DNA of 13,720 bases from Candidatus Cloacimonadota bacterium (GCA_030628975.1 DAOVPZ010000014.1:1-13720), one strand, 5' to 3'; positions 1 through 7,102 are shown, numbered from the stretch's first letter. Numbers and translations are program-made. The notes: generated from the sequence alone by a model not told the origin.

Positions 1-153
1 ATATACGCCAGGATTCAAAACTTTCCCAACTACTGAAACACTATAATATACTTCATCCCTTTTAGGTATAGTTTGAGCGAGTAAAGAATATTCTACAATA
101 ATAAAACTAAATATAAAAATAAGGATAAAATATTTTTTATAAAGGTTAACCAT
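1..153 (-). CDS. Exported SLBB-like protein, N-terminus only (runs off left edge)
   Basis: An open frame of 51 codons runs from an ATG at 153-151 to the window edge. It begins MVNLYKKYF, followed by a long hydrophobic stretch (residues 9-26) ending SLLAQ, which reads as a signal peptide with probable cleavage between Ala26 and Gln27. About a dozen residues later comes VSVVGKVLNPGVY (39-51). This matches the opening strand of SLBB domains (pattern V-x-G-x-V-x-x-P-G-x-Y), found in Wza/GumB-type polysaccharide export proteins and other periplasmic or outer-membrane proteins. A GAGGAAAA Shine-Dalgarno sequence precedes the ATG. The gene starts 43 bases after the hutI stop, so the two may be co-transcribed. 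The reading frame and export signal are seen directly; the SLBB assignment rests on 13 residues. Whether it is a capsule exporter cannot be judged without the rest. Confidence 0.7.
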   Translation of the reverse strand, partial: MVNLYKKYFILIFIFSFIIVEYSLLAQTIPKRDEVYYSVSVVGKVLNPGVY

Positions 154-196
154 TTTTCCTCACTATTAATATTAAATTTTTAACTTTTTGGATATC

Positions 197-1450
197 TCAA
201 TTTTCGTTATTTTTTATTAATTTCCCTTTTTTTATCACTTTATCAACACAATTACTCCCAAGATGATAAGGAAAATATTTATATGAAGGAATATCCATTA
301 TCAAAATATCCGCTTGTTTACCAACTTCTATTGAACCAATTTTATCACCTAATTCAAGAGAATATGCTGCATTAATTGTTGATGCAACAATAGCTTCTGA
401 AGGAAGTAATCGCATTTCTATACATGCTATACTAATTATAGTTTGCATAGAATCACAATGACAAGAACCAGGATTAAAATCTGTTGCTAAAGCAATAGGT
501 AAACCAGCTTCTATCATTTTTCTGGCTGGTGCATATTTTTTTAGACCCAAGCTGAAAGTGGTCCCAGGAAGAAGAATTGGCATTACATTTGCTTCCTTCA
601 TTTTGGTGATGCCAATATCTGAAATAGCAACTAAATGGTCTGCAGAAATTGCTCCAATTTCAGCGGAAAGCTCTGCTCCACCAATTGGTTCTAACTCATC
701 AGCATGCATACGAATTTTAAAACCCACCTTTTTAGCTTCTAACAAAATTTTTCTGGATTGCTCAATATTAAAAACATGCTCCTCACAAAAAATATCACAA
801 TATTTTGCCAACTTACGATTCCATACCTCAGGAAGCATCTCTTCCATCAAAATCTTTATATACTTTTCTGGAGTATCTTTATATTCCTCAGGAAATTCAT
901 GAGCACCTAAAAAAGTGGGAATAATATCCATTTCAGAAATTTCATTTAATTCCGAGATTGCTTCCAACATTTTCATTTCGGAATCAGTGGAAAGACCATA
1001 TCCGCTTTTTGCTTCGATGGTTGTTGTACCCATTTCAATCATCTTATTAATTCTTTTAAGACCTAATTTGATTAATTCTTCTTTTGAAGCCTTTCGAACA
1101 TCATTAATGCTTGCACGAATACCACCAGATCGAGAAATTTCCTTATATGACTTACCCAGAATTCTCATTTCAAACTCATCTTCACGGGTTTTAACAAATA
1201 TGGGATGAGTATGAGGGTCTACAAAACCAGGCATAACCACTTTTTCAGTTGCATAAATAATATTTTCTGAATAATATTCTTTCAATATTTCCTTAGTAAT
1301 TCCCACTCCAGTAATCTTTTCGCCAAGAACAGCAACAGCCCCATCTTGAATGATACCAAGATTTTGCATTTCGACACCAAATTTAGGACCTTCCGATTTA
1401 ATTGTTAGAAGTTCCTTTGCATTCTTAATTATTAAATCTGCTTTTATCAT
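197..1450 (-). CDS. hutI: Imidazolonepropionase (histidine degradation)
   Basis: Hydrolyses 4-imidazolone-5-propionate to N-formimidoyl-L-glutamate, the third step of histidine catabolism, in the cytoplasm. The 417 aa length is normal for the family and the amidohydrolase-fold signatures occur in order. GFVDPHTHP (75-83) supplies metal ligands His80 and His82. EAKSGYGL follows at 146-153. MHADE (248-252) gives His249 and Glu252, ADHL gives His272, and TDFNPGS (323-329) gives Asp324. These positions coincide with the zinc ligands described for Bacillus HutI, as I recall them. The ATG at 1450 has no clear Shine-Dalgarno sequence but lies 67 bases after ispF, so co-transcription is likely. No other hut gene (hutH, hutU, hutG/ftcD) is present, so histidine use must be completed by genes elsewhere, if at all. 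Confidence 0.95.
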   Translation of the reverse strand: MIKADLIIKNAKELLTIKSEGPKFGVEMQNLGIIQDGAVAVLGEKITGVGITKEILKEYYSENIIYATEKVVMPGFVDPHTHPIFVKTREDEFEMRILGKSYKEISRSGGIRASINDVRKASKEELIKLGLKRINKMIEMGTTTIEAKSGYGLSTDSEMKMLEAISELNEISEMDIIPTFLGAHEFPEEYKDTPEKYIKILMEEMLPEVWNRKLAKYCDIFCEEHVFNIEQSRKILLEAKKVGFKIRMHADELEPIGGAELSAEIGAISADHLVAISDIGITKMKEANVMPILLPGTTFSLGLKKYAPARKMIEAGLPIALATDFNPGSCHCDSMQTIISIACIEMRLLPSEAIVASTINAAYSLELGDKIGSIEVGKQADILIMDIPSYKYFPYHLGSNCVDKVIKKGKLIKNNEN

Positions 1451-1482
1451 ATTTTATCTACATTTTTGCTAAAAGTTCGTCA

Positions 1483-1494
1483 CAATTATAATTG
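1483..1494. other. 12-bp perfect palindrome in the ispF-hutI gap
   Basis: CAATTATAATTG is a perfect palindrome in the 67-base space between ispF and hutI, about 33 bases upstream of the hutI start. It could be an operator half-site pair for control of hutI, but short palindromes made of A and T are common by chance in DNA this AT-rich. No clear promoter boxes were found around it. Confidence 0.2.
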
Positions 1495-1517
1495 GGACTC
1501 GTTCCAGCAAACCAGTT

Positions 1518-1991
1518 TTAAAATTCCTTTATTAGAGCAACAGCATAAACCTTTATACCTTTTCCTTCTCCCACAAAACCTAATCCTTCTTCTTTAGTGG
1601 CTTTGATGGAGATTTGTCCTATTTCAATGTCAAGTTTATCAGCAATATTGCTTTTCATTGCTGTAATGTATTTCCGTAACTTAGGTTTTTCAAGAACAAT
1701 TGTCGAATCAATATTAATTATATGAAATTTTTTGTTAGCCAAAATTTTACCTGTTTCCTCTAATAAAATTAAACTGGAAATATCTTTATATTTTGAATCT
1801 GTATCAGGAAAATGAGAGCCAATATCACAAAGAGATGCTGCGCCTAAAAGTGCATCAATAATTGCATGTATCAACGCATCTCCATCTGAATGACCTAATA
1901 GTCCCTTCTCAAATGGAATTTCAACTCCACCCAATTTTAGTTTTCTATCCTTTACTAAAGGGTGAACATCATAACCGAAACCTATTCTCAT
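1518..1991 (-). CDS. ispF: 2-C-methyl-D-erythritol 2,4-cyclodiphosphate synthase
   Basis: Converts CDP-methylerythritol 2-phosphate to methylerythritol cyclodiphosphate with loss of CMP, the fifth step of the MEP isoprenoid pathway; the family is trimeric and cytoplasmic. The 157 aa length is typical. The start MRIGFGYDVHPL gives metal ligands Asp8 and His10. LLGHSDGDALIHA (31-43) supplies the third ligand, His42, and the substrate loop. The signature TKEEGLGFVGEGKGI (132-146) matches the family's T-x-E-x-LGF-x-G-x-x-x-GI, including Glu135. An AAGGG ribosome-binding sequence lies 5 bases before the ATG. The next gene upstream is glmS, 169 bases away across a repeat-bearing spacer, so this gene may start its own transcript with hutI and the SLBB gene. 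Confidence 0.97.
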   Translation of the reverse strand: MRIGFGYDVHPLVKDRKLKLGGVEIPFEKGLLGHSDGDALIHAIIDALLGAASLCDIGSHFPDTDSKYKDISSLILLEETGKILANKKFHIINIDSTIVLEKPKLRKYITAMKSNIADKLDIEIGQISIKATKEEGLGFVGEGKGIKVYAVALIKEF

Positions 1992-2008
1992 TTTTTCCCT
2001 TTAATTCG

Positions 2009-2047
2009 ACACAGAAAAACACTGATAAAGCAAATGAACACTGAAAT
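2009..2047. repeat. Degenerate 10-bp iterated repeat (ACACTGATAA type)
   Basis: Just upstream of ispF the units ACACAGAAAA (2009-2018), ACACTGATAA (2019-2028), a diverged AGCAAATGA (2029-2037) and ACACTGAAAT (2038-2047) follow each other at 10-base spacing, with one 9-base unit. The same unit type occurs three times in perfect register at 7101-7130. Two separate occurrences in intergenic DNA suggest a dispersed repeat rather than chance. No function is visible. Confidence 0.5.
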
Positions 2048-2050
2048 GAT

Positions 2051-2079
2051 ATTATATTATAATAAATAAACATTATTAA
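2051..2079 (-). promoter_or_regulatory. Candidate promoter for ispF-hutI
   Basis: On the minus strand, TTAATA (2079-2074) is followed after exactly 17 bases by a perfect TATAAT (2056-2051). This is about 60 bases upstream of the ispF start, with a second overlapping TATAAT at 2061-2056. The -35 box matches only four of six consensus bases and the region is AT-rich, so it could be chance. The position in the only long gap between glmS and ispF makes it plausible. Confidence 0.3.
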
Positions 2080-2080
2080 T

Positions 2081-2160
2081 CGGCGTCAGTCAGGGTCTTT
2101 AGCTTGTCCCGTTAAATTATGTATTTAATGGGGTCAGCGCTTTTCAGCGTGCTATTATAA
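2081..2160. other. G+C-richer intergenic element with inverted repeats
   Basis: The 80 bases directly downstream of the glmS stop are visibly richer in G and C than the flanks. CCCGTTAAAT (2108-2117) and ATTTAATGGG (2123-2132) form a 10-base stem (one G-U pair in RNA) around a 5-base loop. Next to it, CGCT-TTTC-AGCG (2138-2149) forms a small 4-base stem. Neither hairpin is followed by a T-run on the minus strand, so a classical intrinsic terminator for glmS is not shown. It could be an mRNA 3'-end structure, a palindromic intergenic repeat, or a remnant of a mobile element. Confidence 0.4.
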
Positions 2161-4968
2161 TTAATCCACAGTAATTGATTTTGACACATTTTTTGGTACA
2201 TCGGGATGGACACCATGTCTGGGCACATGGAGTTTATTAAGATATTTCATCTTTTTTATACTCATTCTCAAAGCTAAAAGTTGTAATACAACAATGCTTG
2301 AGAAGACAGTTAGAAGTGTATCGCCGGTTTTTGGAAGTTCAATATAACCCCATTTATAGTCTGGATGTGCAGATGGAATTGAACTAATGTTCTGGAGTAA
2401 GTCATCATTTTCTTCGGCAATAAGAAAGCTATTGGCACCCCGAATTTTATGTGTATTAATTTGCGAAATTGTTAATCTAACATCTCGCTCTTCAGGGCCA
2501 GTGATATAAATTAAAGGATAATTTCTGTATAAAGAGTCAAAGAAATCAAACTTTTTAACTGTTCGTTCAAAGAGTTTAAAAGAATGAGGTAATAAGTTAA
2601 AAGGTCTAACTCTATCAAAAACATAATCACCAAGTGCAGTTATCACTTTTGGAATATCTTCCTCAGTTATCACATCATCGCTTTTGGTTTCAGAGTAGAT
2701 AAATTCAATTGCTTTATTATACTTTTTCATCAAAGATTCTATGTTCCATATTCCAAAAACTGTATTTTCTCCCAGTATTGTATTTGGTCCGTGTTTGAAT
2801 TCCGCTCCTTCTTTTCCTTCTGTATGATTCAAAACTGTTTCACGGATTTTTAAAGCACCCTCTTGTGCAACGGGACTTAATTTTGTAGCTAAAATATGTA
2901 TGCTGGGCTCAAGAAAAATTTGTTCGGCGACATTTTCAATCTGAGCTTGGGTTGTATTAATCGTTTCGCGTATAATGTTTGGAATATAATCAAGTGTCTC
3001 AAAACGTTGAGTAATCTGTTGCTCTAATTTCTCAATTTCCTTCTTATCATACGAATTAGCCTTCATATGTTTAAGTCTAACTTCAGCGGTTCGTATTGCT
3101 AAATAATATAAAAGAGTAATTTGATTGATGTAACTTTTTGTTGCAGGAACTGCCATTTCGGGACCACATCTAATAGGCAGACAGAGTTGTGATTTCTCCT
3201 GTCCAAGAGTAGAATTTACATTATTTACAATAGCAATTCTATAAATATCTTTGCCCAATTTTTCTACATCGCTAAAAATATCTATCAAATCCTTTGTTTC
3301 GCCACTTTGACTTATGCCAATGATTATATCCTTATCTCGCAATGATTTTGAATATTGGCCGCGGAAATCACCTGGTATAATAGGTATTATCTCAACCCCA
3401 GCAATTTCGTTAAAAAACAGGGCAGCGGTTTTTGCGGCGTGATAGGAAGTACCACAAGATGCAGCGTAAATATTACAATGTTTATCCCAAGCATTAGTTA
3501 TCATTTCAAGAAAACGATCTATTTTTTTCTGAAAATTTAGAGTTTCACCCTGCTCATCAATGGCATCCATTATTTTCCCTAAAAGTAGGTAATCCTCTTC
3601 TATTTCATTCCCAATTATATCTAAAAAAACAGTTGAATTATCAGAATAAAAATCCATCTTTGTAAAATCCGGGTCAGTAAATTTATCAAACAATTCTGGA
3701 ATCTTCTTTTTGCATTCTTTTTTTATTTCTATAAAGGATTTATCAGAAAGGGAATTTTGAAAAATTTTTGCCTGTTTTTCAAAGTCAGATGTTTCGGTGA
3801 TACTTTTGCAAATTGTTTGATAGCTCTTTAATACCTTACTATTTTTTAAGATGTTACAAATTTTTTTGCTGTCTTCACTTCCATTTTTTATAAATTGAAT
3901 AAGCTTCCTACTACTTTCTACTTCAGCGTAAATTTCTTTCTCCAAAAAATATTTAAATGGAGGTGAAAGCTTAATATCTTCAGCCCTTAACTTACTACGC
4001 TTTGGTTTAACATTTATCTTCTCACCTTCTTTGTAAGGTTTATAAGTTCCATCCTTTTGATGTATTTTTATATCTTTTAATGCATATATTTGATATCTGT
4101 CGTGAGAAAATTCAATAAACTCATTTTCATATATTTTGATTAATACTTTTGTATAATGTAAAATTGCAGTTAAGTCAGAAGATGCAAGGATAAATCTGTT
4201 ACCTTCATATTCTCCGACACCTATATAAAGGCTACTTCCAGCCTTAATTGCATAAACAATTTCTGTAACGGGGTCAACTATCACAGCAGCATAAGAGCCT
4301 GCTAACTTTTTGCTTGCCTCAATTATTGCCTTTCGCATAGAATCTTTGCGAATCTGTGATTCTAAATGTCTTTTATCTGGAAATTTCTCAATATACATAT
4401 CAAAATATTGCTCAACAGTATGAACCAGTATTTCTCCATCATTATTACTTATAACATCATGTCCTTCATCAATAAGAAACTGTTTTAATGCGCAGGTATT
4501 GGTAATATTCCCATTGTGCGCGCCATAGATATGCTTTTTGCACTTTACTTCATGAGGCTGAGAATTTTCCTTGTTAACTGAACCGAAAGTTGCCCATCTA
4601 ACCTGTCCACAGAATATTTTCCCTGATAGTTTTTCTATTCCTAAAGTTTTAACAAGCTCAGAAGGCGAGCCCACATCTTTCCTAAATACAATCTTTCCTT
4701 TATCATCTTGAATAATAGCTCCAGTAGAATCATATCCACGATATTCAAGACTTTTTAAAAGATGAGCTGCTATCTTTCCCATTTTAACGGTCTGTTTGGC
4801 AAAGGCTAAGCCAAGAACTCCACAACCAAGTCCAAAAACAGGAATTCTAATTTGAAAACTCAGGATTTTTTGCAGAATTTTCAGAAAAATCTTTGCAATG
4901 TTCCCAAGCTGGGCCATATGAACAAGGCTAAAGGGAAACTGATATTTTGCTAATTCTATTCTACTCAT
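2161..4968 (-). CDS. glmS: Long GlmS-like glutamine:fructose-6-phosphate aminotransferase with N-terminal extension
   Basis: Predicted to make glucosamine 6-phosphate from fructose 6-phosphate and glutamine, the entry to UDP-GlcNAc, peptidoglycan and LPS. It has 935 aa against about 609 in E. coli. The class II glutaminase domain (49 to about 300) begins CGVLG with Cys49 as presumed nucleophile. It has EYRGYDS (75-81), RWATFG (124-129), HNGN (151-154, oxyanion Asn-Gly) and Asp177. SIS1 has SCGTSYHAA (504-512), SQSGET (553-558) and PATKSY (608-613). SIS2 has EGALKIRE (703-710) and EFKHGP (723-728). The end, KNVSKSITVD, puts Lys930 where E. coli has the Schiff-base Lys603. Extra segments are residues 1-48 (basic amphipathic helix near 21-39), roughly 360-470, and roughly 740-815. 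An AAGGA sequence 7 bases before the ATG supports this start, and no start codon lies near Cys49. It therefore needs a propeptide cut to act as an Ntn glutaminase, or uses ammonia. It lies between ispD and ispF. Confidence 0.88.
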   Translation of the reverse strand: MSRIELAKYQFPFSLVHMAQLGNIAKIFLKILQKILSFQIRIPVFGLGCGVLGLAFAKQTVKMGKIAAHLLKSLEYRGYDSTGAIIQDDKGKIVFRKDVGSPSELVKTLGIEKLSGKIFCGQVRWATFGSVNKENSQPHEVKCKKHIYGAHNGNITNTCALKQFLIDEGHDVISNNDGEILVHTVEQYFDMYIEKFPDKRHLESQIRKDSMRKAIIEASKKLAGSYAAVIVDPVTEIVYAIKAGSSLYIGVGEYEGNRFILASSDLTAILHYTKVLIKIYENEFIEFSHDRYQIYALKDIKIHQKDGTYKPYKEGEKINVKPKRSKLRAEDIKLSPPFKYFLEKEIYAEVESSRKLIQFIKNGSEDSKKICNILKNSKVLKSYQTICKSITETSDFEKQAKIFQNSLSDKSFIEIKKECKKKIPELFDKFTDPDFTKMDFYSDNSTVFLDIIGNEIEEDYLLLGKIMDAIDEQGETLNFQKKIDRFLEMITNAWDKHCNIYAASCGTSYHAAKTAALFFNEIAGVEIIPIIPGDFRGQYSKSLRDKDIIIGISQSGETKDLIDIFSDVEKLGKDIYRIAIVNNVNSTLGQEKSQLCLPIRCGPEMAVPATKSYINQITLLYYLAIRTAEVRLKHMKANSYDKKEIEKLEQQITQRFETLDYIPNIIRETINTTQAQIENVAEQIFLEPSIHILATKLSPVAQEGALKIRETVLNHTEGKEGAEFKHGPNTILGENTVFGIWNIESLMKKYNKAIEFIYSETKSDDVITEEDIPKVITALGDYVFDRVRPFNLLPHSFKLFERTVKKFDFFDSLYRNYPLIYITGPEERDVRLTISQINTHKIRGANSFLIAEENDDLLQNISSIPSAHPDYKWGYIELPKTGDTLLTVFSSIVVLQLLALRMSIKKMKYLNKLHVPRHGVHPDVPKNVSKSITVD

Positions 4969-5028
4969 AAAGGGATCCTTTTTTTCTACATTTTCAAAGA
5001 AAATAAACCTACCTCTGAAAACTATAAA

Positions 5029-5730
5029 TTATTCTTTCCTGTTATTATTTAAAATCACTTCTGCAATTTTCAAATCAAAATTATCAGTTATCTTAATATT
5101 TCGGGATGAACCTTTTAAGACAAATACATCATTTCCAAAAATTTCTATTAATTCAGCATCATCATTTACTTTAAGTTTTTTCCTTTCTGCATTTTTATGT
5201 GCTTTATAAATTAAGTCATAATAGAATGCTTGAGGTGTAAAAATTTCCCATAACTGTTTTCTATCCAATGTAGACAGAACTATATTTTGCTTAATTTTCT
5301 TAATTGTATTTTTTACCGGGTATCCGAGAACGACAGCTTCTTTTTCTTCTGCTAATTTAACGATCTTTTTTATCTCTTGAATCTTTACAAACGGGCGCAC
5401 ACTATCGTGGATTACAACTATCTTGGTTGAAGGTGGACAAGATTTTAAGGCGTTATACACAGATTTTTGTCTTGTATCACCACCATCAATAATGATAAAA
5501 TTATTCTTTGGGAATTTGTAATCAGAAAAGATTACTTTTTCGCCATATTGTCTATCCTCTTTTGGAAGAGTTACAAAAATTTTGTCAAAAATTCCTGTAT
5601 GAAAAAATTTCTCAATTGTATGAATCAAAATTGGTTTACCAGCGAGTTGGATAAATTGTTTTTTTGTAGATGAGTTCATCCGCAAACCTTTTCCACCAGC
5701 AGTTATAATGGCAAATATTTTGTTTTTCAT
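5029..5730 (-). CDS. ispD: 2-C-methyl-D-erythritol 4-phosphate cytidylyltransferase
   Basis: Joins CTP and methylerythritol 4-phosphate to give CDP-methylerythritol, step three of the MEP pathway, in the cytoplasm. The 233 aa length is typical. The nucleotide-binding start is FAIITAGGKGLRM (6-18) with KKQF (23-26). GGDTRQKSV (83-91), HDSVRPFV (108-115), TLDRKQLWEIFTPQAF (154-169, with Arg157) and NDDAELIE (189-196) are the remaining family motifs. The usual Q before TPQ is Phe here. The ATG has no clear Shine-Dalgarno sequence. It is followed by glmS after 60 bases, so the two are probably one transcript. IspF, two pathway steps later, is beyond glmS. Confidence 0.96.
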   Translation of the reverse strand: MKNKIFAIITAGGKGLRMNSSTKKQFIQLAGKPILIHTIEKFFHTGIFDKIFVTLPKEDRQYGEKVIFSDYKFPKNNFIIIDGGDTRQKSVYNALKSCPPSTKIVVIHDSVRPFVKIQEIKKIVKLAEEKEAVVLGYPVKNTIKKIKQNIVLSTLDRKQLWEIFTPQAFYYDLIYKAHKNAERKKLKVNDDAELIEIFGNDVFVLKGSSRNIKITDNFDLKIAEVILNNNRKE

Positions 5731-5763
5731 TTAGTTATTTTTGTCGTTGATTATTTGATAGAA

Positions 5764-5847
5764 TTATCTATATGCTTTGTCATGAACATCAATTTTTTTA
5801 ACAAATTCCCTGGTGAAAAATCTTTTATAGGTCACCAAAGACCTCAT
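5764..5847 (-). pseudogene. Truncated RelE/ParE-type toxin start (putative)
   Basis: A 27-codon frame starts at an ATG (5847-5845) inside the 3' end of the antitoxin-like gene and ends at TAA (5766-5764). It contains VTYKRFFTREFVKKIDVH, which resembles the first strand and helix of RelE/YoeB/ParE toxins (Y-x-I-x-[YF]-T-x-x-F-x-K). A toxin start overlapping the antitoxin stop, here by 23 bases, is typical of these operons. A full toxin would need about 90 codons, but ispD begins 33 bases further on, so the body is missing. It could also be a chance short frame; the call rests on 18 residues plus position. Confidence 0.35.
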
Positions 5848-6061
5848 CTTCAGTTTCTATATTTCCGACCCCAAAATCCTTAAAACCCTTTTTAATTGAG
5901 TTCATAAGTTCCGCATTAAGATTTATATCAATTGTTTCTATTAGCTTTATAAAATCATCAATATTGATTAATACAGACTTAATCTCATTATTTGAATAAA
6001 TATATTCTACTTTAGGAATATTATATCGTCTTGTAATTTTTGTAAGTTCACTTTGTAGCAT
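5825..6061 (-). CDS. Small antitoxin-like protein, possibly Phd/YefM-type
   Basis: A 78 aa protein with no certain family. The central VLINIDDFIKLIETID (30-45) resembles the strand-helix of Phd/YefM-type antitoxins (A-V-L-I-x-x-x-E-[YF]-x-x-L-x-E-T). ELMNSIKKGFKDFG (51-64) resembles the following helix in such proteins (P-E-L-x-x-x-I-x-x-G), and the C-terminus is acidic, as expected of a toxin-neutralising tail. It has the strongest ribosome-binding sequence in the window, AAAGGAA at 6073-6067, so it is likely translated. The 93 bases upstream contain two short inverted repeats (GTCAA/TTGAC at 6124-6137 and CTCC/GGAG at 6076-6087) that could be operators for self-repression. No intact toxin adjoins it. 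Its DNA binding and role are inferred only. Confidence 0.6.
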   Translation of the reverse strand: MLQSELTKITRRYNIPKVEYIYSNNEIKSVLINIDDFIKLIETIDINLNAELMNSIKKGFKDFGVGNIETEDEVFGDL

Positions 6062-6154
6062 TGTTGTTCCTTTCTCTCCGAGTGGAGTAATTTTTATAAA
6101 AAATCTAAAATTCTGGGAATTAAGTCAAGTTTTTGACACCAATTATACATATCT

Positions 6155-7075
6155 TCACAAGAGATTCCTTGCATCCGCCTCATCACTCTTAATCTGGTTT
6201 GTTAGTTCTTCCTTACTTTTAAATTTCTTTTCATTACGAATTTTTTTTATGAAAAAAATTTCAATTTCTTCTGAATAAATTTCTTTATTAAAATCGAAAA
6301 TATATGTTTCTATAAACTTTTTTCTGTTACTCCTTTTTATAGTTGGCTTTACTCCGATATTTGTTAGACCCCACATTTCGTGTTGTTTAAACTGAATTTT
6401 TGTAAGATAAACACCACATTGAGGAAGAAATTTTCTCGGCTCAATTGGCTTGAGATTTGTAGTGGGAAATCCGAGTTGCCTTCCAACTTTATCACCTTGG
6501 GTAACCTTTCCCAAAATTGAATAATCTCTTCCCAACATCTCTTTAGCAAGTTCAATACTTCCTTTTCTAATATATTCACGAATTTTTGTGCTGGACACGA
6601 TTTCATTTCCAATTCTCACTTCTTTCACCATATCTACTTTGTAATTGAATATCTTTTCAAATTTTCTCAAGAGATGATAATCACCTTTCCGATTTTTGCC
6701 AAAATGCCAATCATAGCCAATAATAATCTCTTCGGCTGCCAATTTGTCTACAAAATATTCCTTAATAAAATCTTTTGGAGAAAGGTTGACCAATTCTTCA
6801 TTAAAGTCAAGCCAGAGAATATAATCTATACCGATTTTTTTAAGAAATTCCTCTTTTTTCACTTTTTCAGTAAGCAGATATGGAAAATGCCTTTTGTGTA
6901 GAATTTCCAATGGATGTGGATGGTAAGTTATGACGACAGACACGCCATCAATTGCTCTGGCTCTTTCCACAAGAGTTTGCATAATCTTCTGATGTCCTAA
7001 ATGTACTCCATCAAAAGTACCGATAGTGACAATAGGATTTTCTAACTTATGTTTAATTTTGGATATGCTTTTCAT
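6155..7075 (-). CDS. ribF: Bifunctional riboflavin kinase / FAD synthetase
   Basis: Phosphorylates riboflavin to FMN and adenylylates FMN to FAD in the cytoplasm. The 306 aa length is typical. The N-terminal adenylyltransferase domain has TIGTFDGVHLGHQ (17-29), carrying the nucleotidyltransferase HxGH-type site, then YHPHPLEIL (51-59), GYDWHFGKNRKGD (120-132) and SSTKIREYI (161-169). The C-terminal kinase domain has GRQLGFPTTNL (198-208), the ATP/Mg loop with its paired Thr, and ETYIFDF (256-262) with the catalytic Glu. This gene usually follows truB directly; here the TonB-dependent receptor separates them. No Shine-Dalgarno sequence is evident; a 6-bp hairpin ends 9 bases before the ATG. 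No FMN riboswitch was recognised upstream. Confidence 0.96.
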   Translation of the reverse strand: MKSISKIKHKLENPIVTIGTFDGVHLGHQKIMQTLVERARAIDGVSVVITYHPHPLEILHKRHFPYLLTEKVKKEEFLKKIGIDYILWLDFNEELVNLSPKDFIKEYFVDKLAAEEIIIGYDWHFGKNRKGDYHLLRKFEKIFNYKVDMVKEVRIGNEIVSSTKIREYIRKGSIELAKEMLGRDYSILGKVTQGDKVGRQLGFPTTNLKPIEPRKFLPQCGVYLTKIQFKQHEMWGLTNIGVKPTIKRSNRKKFIETYIFDFNKEIYSEEIEIFFIKKIRNEKKFKSKEELTNQIKSDEADARNLL

Positions 7076-7083
7076 TCAAATAC

Positions 7084-7102
7084 GGATAAGAATTTTTTAT
7101 CC
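7084..7102. other. Hairpin just upstream of the ribF start
   Basis: GGATAA (7084-7089) and TTATCC (7097-7102) form a perfect 6-base stem around a 7-base loop, ending 9 bases before the ribF ATG. On the ribF transcript it occupies the place where a ribosome-binding site would be, so it could affect ribF translation. There is no T-run marking it as a terminator. It merges with the adjoining 10-bp repeat array. Confidence 0.35.

Noticed and set aside
558..1208. Two plus-strand open frames opposite hutI
   Set aside because: They are antisense to a fully conserved hutI, show no domain-like motifs, and have no ribosome-binding context.
6364..6612. Minus-strand 82-codon frame inside ribF
   Set aside because: It overlaps the conserved kinase domain of ribF in another frame and resembles nothing known; a shadow frame.
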